Assembly (NCBI GenBank): GCA_963921195.1
Contig: OY992539.1
Span: forward strand, 98,960,964-99,024,963
From: Pegoplata infirma
Taxonomy: Eukaryota > Arthropoda > Insecta > Diptera > Anthomyiidae
Length of the DNA stretch: 64,000 bases
Direction: 5' to 3'
Shown here: piece after piece, positions 49,009-58,672 of the stretch
Layout of the letters: every line of letters starts with the position of its first letter
Numbering within the stretch: the first letter of the stretch is position 1
Program-made: the position numbers and the translations under genes
The notes under the pieces: model-generated
Told to the model about the DNA's origin: nothing
The model's database searches: none
Seen by the model: the letters and a program-made list of their open reading frames with translations, nothing else

Positions 49009-49080
49009 AGGGCAAATATTCAAAACTTGCTATCTGCAGTGTTATAACATAGCAGATATCAAGTTTTGAATATTCGCCCT
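49009..49080. repeat. 72-bp near-perfect hairpin
   Basis: AGGGCAAATATTCAAAACTT at the left pairs with AAGTTTTGAATATTCGCCCT at the right, and the middle TGTTATAACA is itself palindromic. Only about two mismatches occur in roughly 30 bp of stem. The size is like a short MITE or a miRNA precursor; expression is unknown. Confidence 0.7.
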
Positions 49081-50308
49081 CAATATTATTGATTTGTGAA
49101 GGTTTTTAGACATTCTACTGATGTCTATATATCTGCTTGTCTGTGTTTGTTGATAAAAAAAAATATTTGAAGGGAAAAAATGTTGATAAAAAATTTTTTG
49201 ATGAAAACAAAAAAAAAAAAAATATTATTGAAAAAAATATTTATGAAAAAGAAAAAAATATTGATGAGAAAAAAAAAATTATGGAAATGCAAATAAATTT
49301 ATGAAAAATATTAATGAATATTGATGAAAAAAATATTGATGAAAAAAAATATTTATGAAAAAAATATTGATGAGGAAAAAAATATTGATTTAAAAAAAAA
49401 AATATTGTTAAAAAACATGCCGATGAAAAAAAATATTGATGGAAAAAAATATTGCAGAAAAATATTCATGAAAAAAAATATTAAAAAAAAAATATTGACC
49501 AATAAAAATTGATATAAAATAATTATGTTATGTGGTGAATATATTTTTTACCACGAGGTGAATTATTATCTAAGTTACAAACGCAAGTTACTAAATTTTT
49601 TGGTTTTAAGAAAATTGAAACAGAGTAAATCTATATCAACATAGCAAAATAAATTGAATTTTTGACGTCAATCGACCCAAATTTCATGAAACTCGGTATA
49701 TATGTTGGGACTTACTCGACTTATACTAAAACGAAATTTAAGACTTTTGATTTCCGTAGTTTTGGAAATATGACGTTTCAAAAGTCAAGAAAATCTTTAA
49801 AAAGGTAAATTATAAATATTTATATCTTGAAAAGTATTTGAGGTATATTGTTCCTAGAGGGCTTTTTAAAGGCAAAATCATCACCTTTAAAATATAATTT
49901 TGCAAAAGTTTTTATGTTGTGATCTTTTCGTGTTTCTGCACAATTCGCGATTCGCAAAAATATATTAAAAAAGACACATTTTTAAGAATCTGAAAAAATT
50001 TTTAAAAATCTGTTAAAGGTATGAGTCTTAGGTTCAAGATCTAAAAATTTAGCGTTGGTGAATATCCAGAGATATTAATAAAAATGTGTTGACAAGTAGG
50101 ATTTTTTTTTTAAATCTGAAGAATATTTTATTATTATTTTCTACCGCCACTGGTAACAATCTTGGCGCGATGTGGGAGCTTAATTATGAAAATGTTGCCA
50201 CATTTTTATAAATATTTCGATTATTTTCGATAAAGTAAACAAAAAAATGTGATCTCTAAAAAAATATTTAAAATTCTAAAAAAAACACAAAAAAGACGAA
50301 TCAATATG
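49081..50308. other. Low-complexity repeat and AT-rich DNA, no gene
   Basis: 49160-49515 is an imperfect (ATGAAAAAAATATTG)n tract like 33540-33925. The rest is AT-rich without signals. Confidence 0.55.
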
Positions 50309-50974
50309 AAACAAGTAAGAGTGTTAAATTCGGCTGTGCCGAATCTTTTATACCCTCCAACATGTAAAAAAAAGCAGGGGCGTTTTTTTTTGGGGGGGCG
50401 GATCGTAAGTGGTAGTTGTGGGGGGGTTGGCAAATTTCCTCTCGAAATATATGTTTAAAAATTCATTATTATGCTTTTTGCAGCAAATACATGAAAGTTT
50501 AACATTATTTAAACAATTCTTTTTAATCCACGCCCACAAAAGGGGGGCGGACCGAAAGCCGAGAGCCATTGTTTAATCCTCTGGGTCTAAATGTAGGATT
50601 TTAAACTTGTAGCATAAAAATATTGCATTTTTACAAAAAATCATGTAAAAAAATTGTGTTTTTCAGAGGTTGCTTTAGTTCTTCAAGGGGGAACATTTTT
50701 CCCCCTAGTTCGATTTTGCTGATTTACGAACTTAACCTGCCTATTTACATTAGACATATTCGTGCCAAATTTCAGGAGTCTAGCACTTTTATTTTGCACT
50801 GCATCGTGTTAACTACAGACGGACAGACGGACGGACGGACATCGCTAGAATCTCTTAGAATGAATCACTGATCATGAATATATATACTTTATGGGGTCCT
50901 AGACCGATATTTTGATGCGTTACACACGGAATGACAAAGTGAGTATACCCCCATACTGTGGTTGCAGGGTATAA
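50309..50974. mobile_element. mini-me-like GTCY element, subfamily 3, copy 1
   Basis: Starts AAACAAGTAAGAGTGTTAAA with CGGCTGTGCCGAAT and CTTTTATACCCTCCAA, has a G-rich block (50390-50440), TTCAAGGGGGAACA, the GGAC/AGAC run at 50818-50840, and ends CATACTGTGGTTGCAGGG. Confidence 0.75.
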
Positions 50975-51044
50975 AAATCATATTGATACTAAAAAAATAA
51001 TAAAATTAAATAAAAATGTGTCGAAAAAGTGAAAGAATAATGTA

Positions 51045-51535
51045 ATTACTAATGGTTTTGAATTGAGAAAAGTGTGAAGGAAAAATTCTAATTTTTCTAA
51101 AAATTTAAGACATCCTGGTTTGTTTCTTACTAGTTACTAAAAATAAAAGTTTGTTTACACATAATTACAATAACAAAGTTTTCTGTTAGAAAAAACAACA
51201 GCAACAACCACACTCGAATTGAAAAAATCAGATTTAGTTGATACTTGCTTAACAGCCTACTTGGCGTATCGGTCTAGAGTGATTGTACGTTACAAGCAGT
51301 TAATAGCAAAGTATTACAGATGATGATGAGTTCAATTCTTTTCGGCTGCGATCTGTTAATAATTTTCACATATAGAGTTTTATTGACTATTAACTAAATA
51401 AATTTGACATTAAAAGTTTTTCTGAAGATTATTATAACTGGATAATATGAAACTAGTAAGAAACAAACCAGGATGTCTTAAATTTTTAGAAAAATTAAAA
51501 TTTTTCATTCACACTTTTCTCAATTCAAAACCATA
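51045..51535. mobile_element. GGTTTTGAATTGAG foldback MITE
   Basis: 51055-51135 is the inverse of 51455-51530 (TCCTGGTTTGTTTCTTACTA with TAGTAAGAAACAAACCAGGA). A solo end is at 29667. The target duplication is unclear. Confidence 0.65.
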
Positions 51536-53630
51536 TATGAAGGTTTCTATTTCAAACGTACCACGAAAAAAAAAATATTGTTGGATCAAAGTCAAACTTT
51601 GAGAGCTTATTGCGCTATATGAAAGTAACAAATCGTGGAACAAAAGTTTTCGTTTTTCGGAAAAATGGGCGAGATAGGCGTGGTCAAACATGGTAAAATT
51701 GAGCAATTTTTGCATGATGTCGCTTTATATTTAATTTTTTCTACAGTAACTCAACGATTCTGAAATTTTCGAAACACATTTATTTTATAGTGTTTTGTAT
51801 GGGCTATCGATTAGCATTATTAGTTTTTGGAAAAAATTCAGAACTATGTCTGAATTTTTGAAATGAAAAATAAAAATCGATGTAGCAAAAAACACGCCAT
51901 TTTTAATTTTTTTTAAAAAAATTTTAAATTAAAGTTCATTTCATTCTCTACATCATATAAAATTTTCAGAGAGCAGTTATTTTTGGTTTTCGAGAAAATT
52001 GGCTTTAAAGTTTAAATGCCTTATTTTATTTTCCATATCACTCATACGCCACGATACATTTATTTTTGCACTTACCAAAAACTTGTTGAATTCTGTTTAG
52101 ATAACAGATTTAGAGCTGATTTGTCTTATTAATAGGAATTCGACTGTTTTTTTGTTGACCAGAGACATACAGTGCCATCGCTTACTCGTCTAATGTGTAA
52201 TAAGAATGACAATTTTTTTGAACTTTAAAATCTTTGAAATGATGAAGAAGGTTTGTAAAATTTTTGAAGTGCAGACTTTAAAATATTTTTTGGAACTTGT
52301 CTACTTCTGATATATTTTAAATTTTTAGTTGTAAGGCAATGTGTTTAATATCAGAGTATTCTTAAAAATTAACAACGACTGTGAATATTGTTGCCTGGAT
52401 TTATTCCAGTAAATGGCTAAGCGGCGTCCCAGAATTTCAACAATCATAAGGCAAAGATCACTTCTGAAATATTGTCATTTTATTGATATTGAATGCAACC
52501 TTGATACGAAGAATCTTGAAAAACAGTCGAATTCTTATTATAAATATGACAAATCAATAGAGTCCGGCCGAAACCAGGTTTTCGAGGCCAAACCGAAACC
52601 GAACCGAAACCGAAACTAAAAAAATTAATGCCTGGCTGAATAAAATTTTTATTTATTTCTTTTTTAAAATAAATATACAGCACTTAATGTTTTTAAACCA
52701 TCGGAATTGTTGTATTTATTAAAAAATATATATATTTTTAAAAACTTACAAAAAAATCATATTTAAATAAACTTAAAAAAAATTGTTCATTAAATCTGTA
52801 GATTAAGAAAAAAAAAATATTTGAACTGTAACAGTAACACGTTAATTGGAAATCCTTGTTACATTTTTAAAATGAACTGAATCAAGTGTAATGATACTCG
52901 AAATTGAAAAATTCAGCAACTTTTTTATATATTTTTTAAAATACTAAAATTTTGCCGAATACCTAATAGAGGCCGAAACCCCATTATTCGGCCGAAGTCG
53001 AGACAGAAACCGAATATTCGGTTGGACTCTACAAATCAGCTCTAAATCAATTATCTAAATAGAATTAAACAAGTTTTTGGTAAGTGCAAAAATAAATGTA
53101 TCGTGGGCGTATGAGTGATATGGAAAATAAAATAAGACATTCAAAATTTAAAGCCAATTTTCTCGAAAACCAAAAATAACTGCTCTCTGAAAATTTGATA
53201 TGATGTAGAGAATGAAAAGAACTTTAATTTAAAATTTTTTAAAAAAAAATTAAAAATGGCGTGTTTTTTGCTACATCGATTTTTATTTTTCATTTGAAAA
53301 ATTCAGACATAGTTCTGAATTTTTTCCAAAAATTAATAATGCCAATCGATAGCCCATACAAAACACTTTAAATTAGATGTGTTTCAAAAATTTCAAAATC
53401 GTTGAGTTACTGTAGAAAAAATTAAATATAAAGCGACATCATGCAAAAATTGCTCAATTTTACCATGTTTGACCACGCCTATCTCGCCCATTTTTCCGAA
53501 AAACGAAAACTTTTGTTCCACGATTTGTTACTTTCATATAGGGCAATAAGCTCTCAAAGTTTGACTTTGATCCAACAACATTTTTTTTTTCGTGGTACGT
53601 TTGAAATAGAAACCTTCATATAACGAATTA
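51536..53630. mobile_element. Large foldback element
   Basis: Arms 51540-52130 and 53040-53630 pair almost fully (TATGAAGGTTTCTATTTCAA with its inverse at the right end; TGTTCCACGATTTG; CGCCCATTTTTCCG). The centre holds a second hairpin (52118-52150 with 52516-52560) and a CCGAAACCGAACCGAAACC run. The short frames repeated at 51509 and 53441 are the two arms of one repeat, not genes. Confidence 0.75.
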
Positions 53631-53702
53631 AAAAATTAAAATACATAATTATAATTGGAGCCTAAGCTCGACAGTCTTTACAGAAACAATAATTATTAAC
53701 AA

Positions 53703-53798
53703 ATGACTGAAATTCCCGCTGCCGACTTTGTTTTGCGCCTATACTCTCTCATGGCCGAAACCGTCAATCACTCCAACATTGTTGTGCGGGAACTCTTA
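53703..53798 (+). CDS. Coding-like first exon of unknown gene, cut by a MITE (possibly nested gene or fragment)
   Basis: An ATG at 53703 has a fly-like context (AACAAATG) and an in-frame TAA just upstream, so the start is plausible. It opens a GC-richer, codon-like stretch reading MTEIPAADFVLRLYSLMA and then ETVNHSNIVVRELL. At 53799 the frame runs into the left end of a CCCAGC-type MITE, which has a TA duplication on both sides. Without the MITE the frame would continue GTT GAG TTT CAG and stop a few codons later at 54256, unless an intron began there. I do not recognise the protein. It lies inside intron 1 of the minus-strand gene on the opposite strand. A candidate second exon is at 56428. 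It could be a nested gene, a damaged gene or a captured fragment. Confidence 0.4.
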
Positions 53799-54230
53799 CC
53801 CAGCAAAAACTTGCATTACCAAGTAATGAAATGTGTAATAGGAAATTCAAAAGTTATAACTACTTCTGATTCGAATTACCTGTCCCATTACATTTACAAG
53901 CAAATGTGCCAGATGTAATGATTATCATAACAGTATTAATAACTTATTACATACATATGTACTTATAGGTAATGGAAAAAATTTTTTAGAAAAAAAATTT
54001 AAAACAATAAAAAAAAATTAAATTTATTTTATTTTCAATCAAAATAATGTACAGTGAGTCAAAAAGTGAAAATCTAGTTCTAAAATTTTTTTTATTTTAT
54101 TATAATGACTTAGGTAAGTCATTATTAATAAGTCCTTATTCTACATTTTAAAATAATGCTAAAGGTAATTTTCTGTCATTACTAAGTAATTCGAATGGTA
54201 ATGATGTGTCATTACCAAGTTTTTGCTGGG
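53799..54230. mobile_element. CCCAGC-type MITE inserted after a coding-like exon
   Basis: Ends CCCAGCAAAAACTTG and CAAGTTTTTGCTGGG are exact inverted repeats, with TA on both sides (53797-53798, 54231-54232). Subterminal ATTACCAAGTAATGA / TCATTACCAAG repeats follow. It begins directly after CTCTTA of the reading frame at 53703 and brings a donor-like CAA|GTAATG. Confidence 0.85.
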
Positions 54231-54811
54231 TAGTTGAGTTTCAGTCTGGGTCGTAAAAAGAAGTTCTCTTTTTACGTCAACTTTAGTCGGCAACCAGCCG
54301 TCAAAGTTGGTAAAAATAACGTATTTCGACCAAAATTCACGTCCGAATTTTTTGACCAAAACCGGCTCAAAAATTTAGAAATTTTGCGTACTTTACTGGA
54401 AAAATATTTTAAAAAATCTAAAACCGCGATTTGGTCTAAAGATGCTGATTTTTAAACATAAAAATTATTTTTTTTTATCCAAATTGGTGTCAAAAGTTGG
54501 AAAATGTTAAGTGGGTTATCTAAAATTTATTAAAAAAATAGAAAACGCAATTTGGTTCAATAATACTGATCTGCGATTTTGGTACACACATATGCTGGTC
54601 AGCATTTTCGGACTAAAATCGTTTTTTTTTATGCTTTTTTAATATTTTTTAGATAACAAAAGTTGAAAAATTTAAAGCAGACACCGGAAAAGTTTTTATT
54701 TTTTGTTTTTATCAAAGATATTTATCGTAGAAGTTCAAAAAAATTTTAATTATTCAAACAAAAAAATAATAAAAAGTTATTTATTTAAAAATTTTGCTCA
54801 TGATCGAAATA

Positions 54812-55563
54812 AAAACAAGTAAGAGTGTTACATTCGGCTGTGCCGAATCTTTTATACCCTCCAACAAGCAAATAAATAAAAAAAAGAAATTGCAGGGGCG
54901 TCTCTTTTTTTTTTTGGGGGGGGGGGGGGGGGTCGGTAGTGGTAATTGCGGGGCACAATTCCTCTCGAATAAGTGTTGAAACAAAATAATTCTTATGCTT
55001 TTTGCACTAAAGAAATACAAATTTAGCATTATATAAAAAAAAAAAAAAAATATTCCACGCCCATAGAAGGGGGAGGGGGGGGGGGCGGACCGTAAAACGA
55101 TTTTTTCTAATTCTGTGGGTCCAAATGCAGGACCTTGAACTTCTTGTAGTATAAAAATGTTGGATTTGTTAAACAAAAACACAAAAAATCATGTAAAAAT
55201 ATGGTATTTTTCAGAGGTTTTTTTAGTTCTTCAAGGGGGAACTTTTTCCCCCCTGGTCCGATTTTGCCCATCTCCGAACTTAACCAGCCTATGAACATAA
55301 GACATATATGTGCCAAATTTCAGGAGTCTATCACTTTTATTTTGGACTGTATCGTGTCTTCCACAGACGGACGGACGGACAGACAGACAGACGGACGGAC
55401 GGACGGACGGACGGACGGACAGACGGACATCGCTAGAATGTCGTAGAATCGATCACTGATCATTAATATATATACTTTATGGGGTCCTAGACCGATATTT
55501 CGATGCGTTACACACGGAATGACAAAGTGAGTATACCCCCATACTGTAGTTGGAGGGTATAAA
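54812..55563. mobile_element. mini-me-like GTCY element, subfamily 3, copy 2, with G-run
   Basis: Same ends as 50309-50974. Contains an uninterrupted run of about 17 G at 54916-54932, a second G-rich block near 55070-55090, and GGAC/AGAC repeats at 55368-55428. Confidence 0.78.
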
Positions 55564-55571
55564 AACAAACA

Positions 55572-56281
55572 AAAACAAGTGAGAGTGTTAAATTCGGCTG
55601 TGCCGAATCTTTTATACCCTCCAAAATGTAAAAAAAACAAAAAAAAAATTTCAGGGTTGTCTTTTTTTTTGGGGGGAGGGGGGGGTGGTTTGGTGGGAGT
55701 CATTGGGGGACATCTGCCCCTTGCGGTAGATGTTATCAAATGGATTTATTATGATTCATGCAATTATTTAATCCAATTAATCATTATTAAAATACATTTT
55801 TTATATCCACGCCCACAAAAGGGGCGGGTCAAACTTTATATTTTTTTATCCGCTAAGTCCACATACAGGGTTTTGAGCTTCCTCCGACATTAAAATGTTG
55901 CATTTTTTTAAAAAAAGTACAAAAAATCCTGCAAAAAAAATACCGTTTTTCAGAGGTTAGTTTAGTTCTCCAAGGGGGAACTTTTTCCCCCCTGGTCCGA
56001 TTTTGCCCATCTCCGAACTTAACCAGCCTATTATCATAAGACATATATGTGCCAAATTTCAGGAGTCTAGCACTTTTATTTTGGACTGTATCGTGTCTTC
56101 CACAGACGGACGGACAGACGGACGGACGGACGGACGGACAGACGGACATCGCTAGAATGTCTTAGAATCCATCACTGATCAATAATATATATACTTTATG
56201 GGGTCCTAGACCGATATTTCGATGCGTTACACACGGAATGACAAAGTGAGTATACCCCCATACTGTAGTTGGAGGGTATAA
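55572..56281. mobile_element. mini-me-like GTCY element, subfamily 3, copy 3
   Basis: Directly follows the previous copy in the same orientation with the same ends. GGAC/AGAC repeats are at 56105-56148. Confidence 0.78.
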
Positions 56282-56427
56282 AAAAACGTTTTCCAAAAAA
56301 GATATTTATGAAAGTTCAAAAAATAAAACGTTTTTTTGATTGTTTTCAATAATTATGTACAAATTCTTTAATTATTGTTTGAATTTTTGTTATTTTAAAA
56401 ATTCAAAATAATTTCTGTAAAAGCAAG

Positions 56428-56509
56428 AAGTTGGAATCTGCCAAGCAAATTTCGATGAAAATTGATGTCAGCGGGGTGCAACATATACGGGATGATTCAA
56501 GCAACATTG
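56428..56509 (+). CDS. Coding-like fragment, possible second exon of the 53703 gene
   Basis: An 82-nt stretch encodes KLESAKQISMKIDVSGVQ followed by HIRDDSSNI plus one base, ending at a GTATGC donor-like site after 56509. The upstream AG (56426-56427) lacks a good pyrimidine tract. The phase (0 in, 1 out) would fit the fragment at 53703. Its base composition is coding-like against very AT-rich neighbours. It lies between the two inverted arms 54262-54480 and 57700-57960, so it may instead be cargo of a foldback element. The function is unknown. Confidence 0.3.
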
Positions 56510-56589
56510 GTATGCATTTAGTTATGTATTCAACATATTTTTCAGGAATAAAATCTATATTTAATTAAAAAATTTTGCATCATTGCTTC

Positions 56590-57030
56590 CTTTCATGGAA
56601 TATTTAACAATAATACCTTAATTTCTTCCAAGAGGATAGCTTTCGGAAAACTTCTTTGATAATAGTCGCAACTTAAATCACTTTCACGCGAAAAGCTAAG
56701 ATTTAAATTTGATTGAAGACCATACATTTTGCGCCGAAGCGATTATCGTTTAATATTCGTAATCTGCGACCTAAAACCAGTTACACCCAACAAAATTGGA
56801 CCACTATGTGCCATCCTTACTTTTTTTATTATTGGGAAATTTGTCCTTAAAGGTAACGCAGTTTTTGCCAAAGCTATTTAGATTCCGCAGTGACTATTAT
56901 GATCTTATACTTTATAATAGTGATTCTTCGAGAATTTGGATCTCGAAGCCGCCTTCTTGGGCCTAATTTGGCTTGACAAGTAAAGATCCTTCTGTCCGTT
57001 AAATGTAGATGGTAAGTTCACAAACTTGGA
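56590..57030 (-). pseudogene. Degenerate coding remnant, possibly Tc1-like transposase
   Basis: Reading the minus strand gives coding-like patches with stops and shifts between them: SKFVNLPSTFNGQKDLYLSS and QIRPKKAASRSKFSKNHYYK in one frame, RRLRDPNSRRITIIKYK in another, and ILNDNRFGAKCM further on. A basic G/R-P-R-K patch followed by R-R-(I/V)-x-(I/V) and then L-N-D-x-R is reminiscent of the helix-turn-helix region of Tc1-family transposases, but no catalytic DDE region is visible. The call is tentative. It sits in the core between inverted arms of a foldback structure and shows no intact gene. Confidence 0.3.
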
Positions 57031-57594
57031 GGACTTACAGTAGGTAAGTTGTTCCAAATAGAGACTTATTTAATATTAGGTTTTGTTTAACACTATTATT
57101 TATTTTGGTATAACATTTACCCTTTAGTTTACCTGGACAAAAACAATCAACCCCCTTTATTCACTTAATGGATTGAAAAGTTTAAAAAGTCTACAATAAG
57201 TTTGGCCGGTATAGATCTTATTCAATAGACGCTCCAATTACGTTTCCAATGGTGTGCTTCTCCAATTTATTGGACCGGAAGTGACAAAGATATGAAGGAT
57301 TCAATTTATATCACAAGTTTATTTTAGTTAACATATTTCCAATTATATTGTTCTACAAAAAAAAAACGTTTTTTTTTGGGTTTTATGTTTTTTTTTTTTT
57401 TTGTACGATAAATATCTTTTTAAATTTTGTGGAAAACGTTTTTTTTGTATTTTTATATTTTTTTGTTTTGGAAAGAAAAATATATTTTGAACTTGTGATG
57501 AAAATACAAAAAAATATTACAGACAAATATTTTATTTTGAACAGAAATTTTTTTTTTTATTTTTGATGAAAACTTTAAATTTTGTGTTTTTGGT
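57031..57594. other. AT-rich core of the foldback, no gene supported
   Basis: 57030-57340 has mixed composition without a continuous frame. After 57340 it is T-rich low complexity. Confidence 0.45.
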
Positions 57595-58222
57595 TTTTAA
57601 AATCCGGTGTCTGATTTAAAGTGTGTTGTCAAAAAAATATTAAAACGCGATTTGAAATTCTGAAAATTCTGATCTGCGATTTTGGTCCACAGATGCTGAT
57701 CAGTATTATCAGTATTTACAAACTTAACATTTTCCAACTTTTGAGACCAATTGGGATAAAAAATGATTTTTGTGTTTAAAAACTAGCATCTGTGGACCAA
57801 AAACGCGGTTTTGGAATTTTTGAAATATTTTTCCAATGAAGTGCGCAAAATTTCCGAATTTTTGAGCCGGATTTGGTCAAAAAATTCGGACATAAATTTT
57901 GGTCGAAATACGTAACTTTTTCCAACTTTGACCGCTGGTTTCCGACTGAAGATGACCTTGCAAAATTTTTTTATAAATTTTCCCACAATCAGCTCTAACG
58001 TTTGGCAGGTATTACGACATGGAATTCGAAAATTTAATTTGGACGGGACGCCCTACTATTCATATCACCTATTCAGACATGCATAGCACACATGTTCTTC
58101 TGTTAGCGGGATATTTGGTGTGGAATGCCTCATATAAAACACATATTACTACAAATATATTTGTATATCAATAATACCTACATACATTACATATCCTCAA
58201 TTTATATCATTCAAAAACTTAC

Positions 58223-58493
58223 AATTTCTTAATTGATGTGTTAGTGGTCTGTGGTTTTGTGGCTTTTATTTTGTTGTTTTGCTGTTGTTGGCTCTTTGTA
58301 GCTGTTGGAGCTGGTGTGACAGCAGCAGAGGTTTTTAATTCATGTTTATCTGTTGAACGGCCATTCAATTGCACCACAAACGGATCATAGCTATCCGATA
58401 CAATACGATTAATACGTGCAAATATAGCATCGACAAATTGATTATTACGTTCCTGGAAGCCATCGTTATCAATTATATTGTTTTTCAATGCAC
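58223..58493 (-). CDS. Internal exon A of group-7-allergen-like (JHBP-fold) secreted protein gene
   Basis: This is the most upstream exon found of a minus-strand gene. The acceptor is TGTGTAG before 58493 and the donor is a perfect GTAAGT just after 58223. The 271 nt hold 2 nt of a split codon, 89 codons, and 2 nt (TT) that combine with A of the next exon to make Leu. The peptide starts around ALKNNIIDNDGFQ, continues FVDAIFARINRIVSDSY and DPFVVQLNGRS, then turns into a T/Q/K-rich tail with QQQQ. An amphipathic helix followed by DPF/DPM is how mature mite group 7 allergens and their insect relatives begin, so this is read as the N-terminal helix of a JHBP-like lipid-binding fold. No initiator ATG or signal peptide is here; they should lie in an exon beyond the window or one I missed. 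Family assignment is by remembered sequence character, not by a search. Confidence 0.82.
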
Positions 58494-58664
58494 CTACACA
58501 CGAAAAAAGCAGTCATTATGAAATGAAAAGAAACTTGTAATTAGAAAATTATTCATTGAAATTATTTAATGAAATTGAAATGCACATACAAAATATATAT
58601 TACTTAGAAAGGTAATACAATTGATAAATTTATAAAATATTTGCGTACTTAAATACTAACGAGT
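58494..58664. other. Intron upstream of exon A
   Basis: AT-rich intron sequence before the acceptor of exon A. No branch point or repeat was assigned. Confidence 0.5.
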
Positions 58665-58672
58665 ATATACAC

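Larger units (their letters stand above)
54262..57960. mobile_element. Foldback structure enclosing two GTCY elements and coding-like fragments
   Basis: Left arm 54262-54690 and right arm 57595-57960 pair (CAAAGTTGG...AATTCACGTCCGAATTT with AATTCGGACATAAATTT...CCAACTTTG; TGATCTGCGATTTTGGT in both). Two GTCY elements (54812, 55572) and the fragments at 56428 and 56590-57030 lie between. Exact ends and target duplication were not resolved. Confidence 0.6.
42427..58132. mobile_element. Founder TIR element of intron 1 enclosing later insertions (inferred)
   Basis: The left end TGAGGCACTCCACACCAAAT at 42427 and the right end at 58132 (inverted, ..GTGTGGAATGCCTCA) are inverted repeats similar over about 60 bp, each next to TA. 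They lie only about 180 and 90 bp from the flanking exons, so nearly all of the 16-kb intron lies between them. A shorter relative ends at 887. Following that copy shows that segments at 42540-42600, 45735-45790 and 46689-46860 belong to one element split by later insertions (foldbacks and a mini-me). Two separate elements remain possible. Confidence 0.45.

Noticed and set aside
51509..53623. Two near-identical frames beginning MQKLLNFTMFDHAYLAHF.
   Set aside because: They are the two inverted arms of the foldback at 51536-53630.
54781..55182. Proline-rich open frame on the minus strand.
   Set aside because: It is produced by the G-run and G-rich block of a GTCY element.
45768..56149. Frames encoding DGRTDGRTDG or SVRPSVRPSV repeats at 45768-46019, 55320-55739 and 55853-56149.
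   Set aside because: They are translations of the GTCC/GTCT microsatellite and its complement, not proteins.
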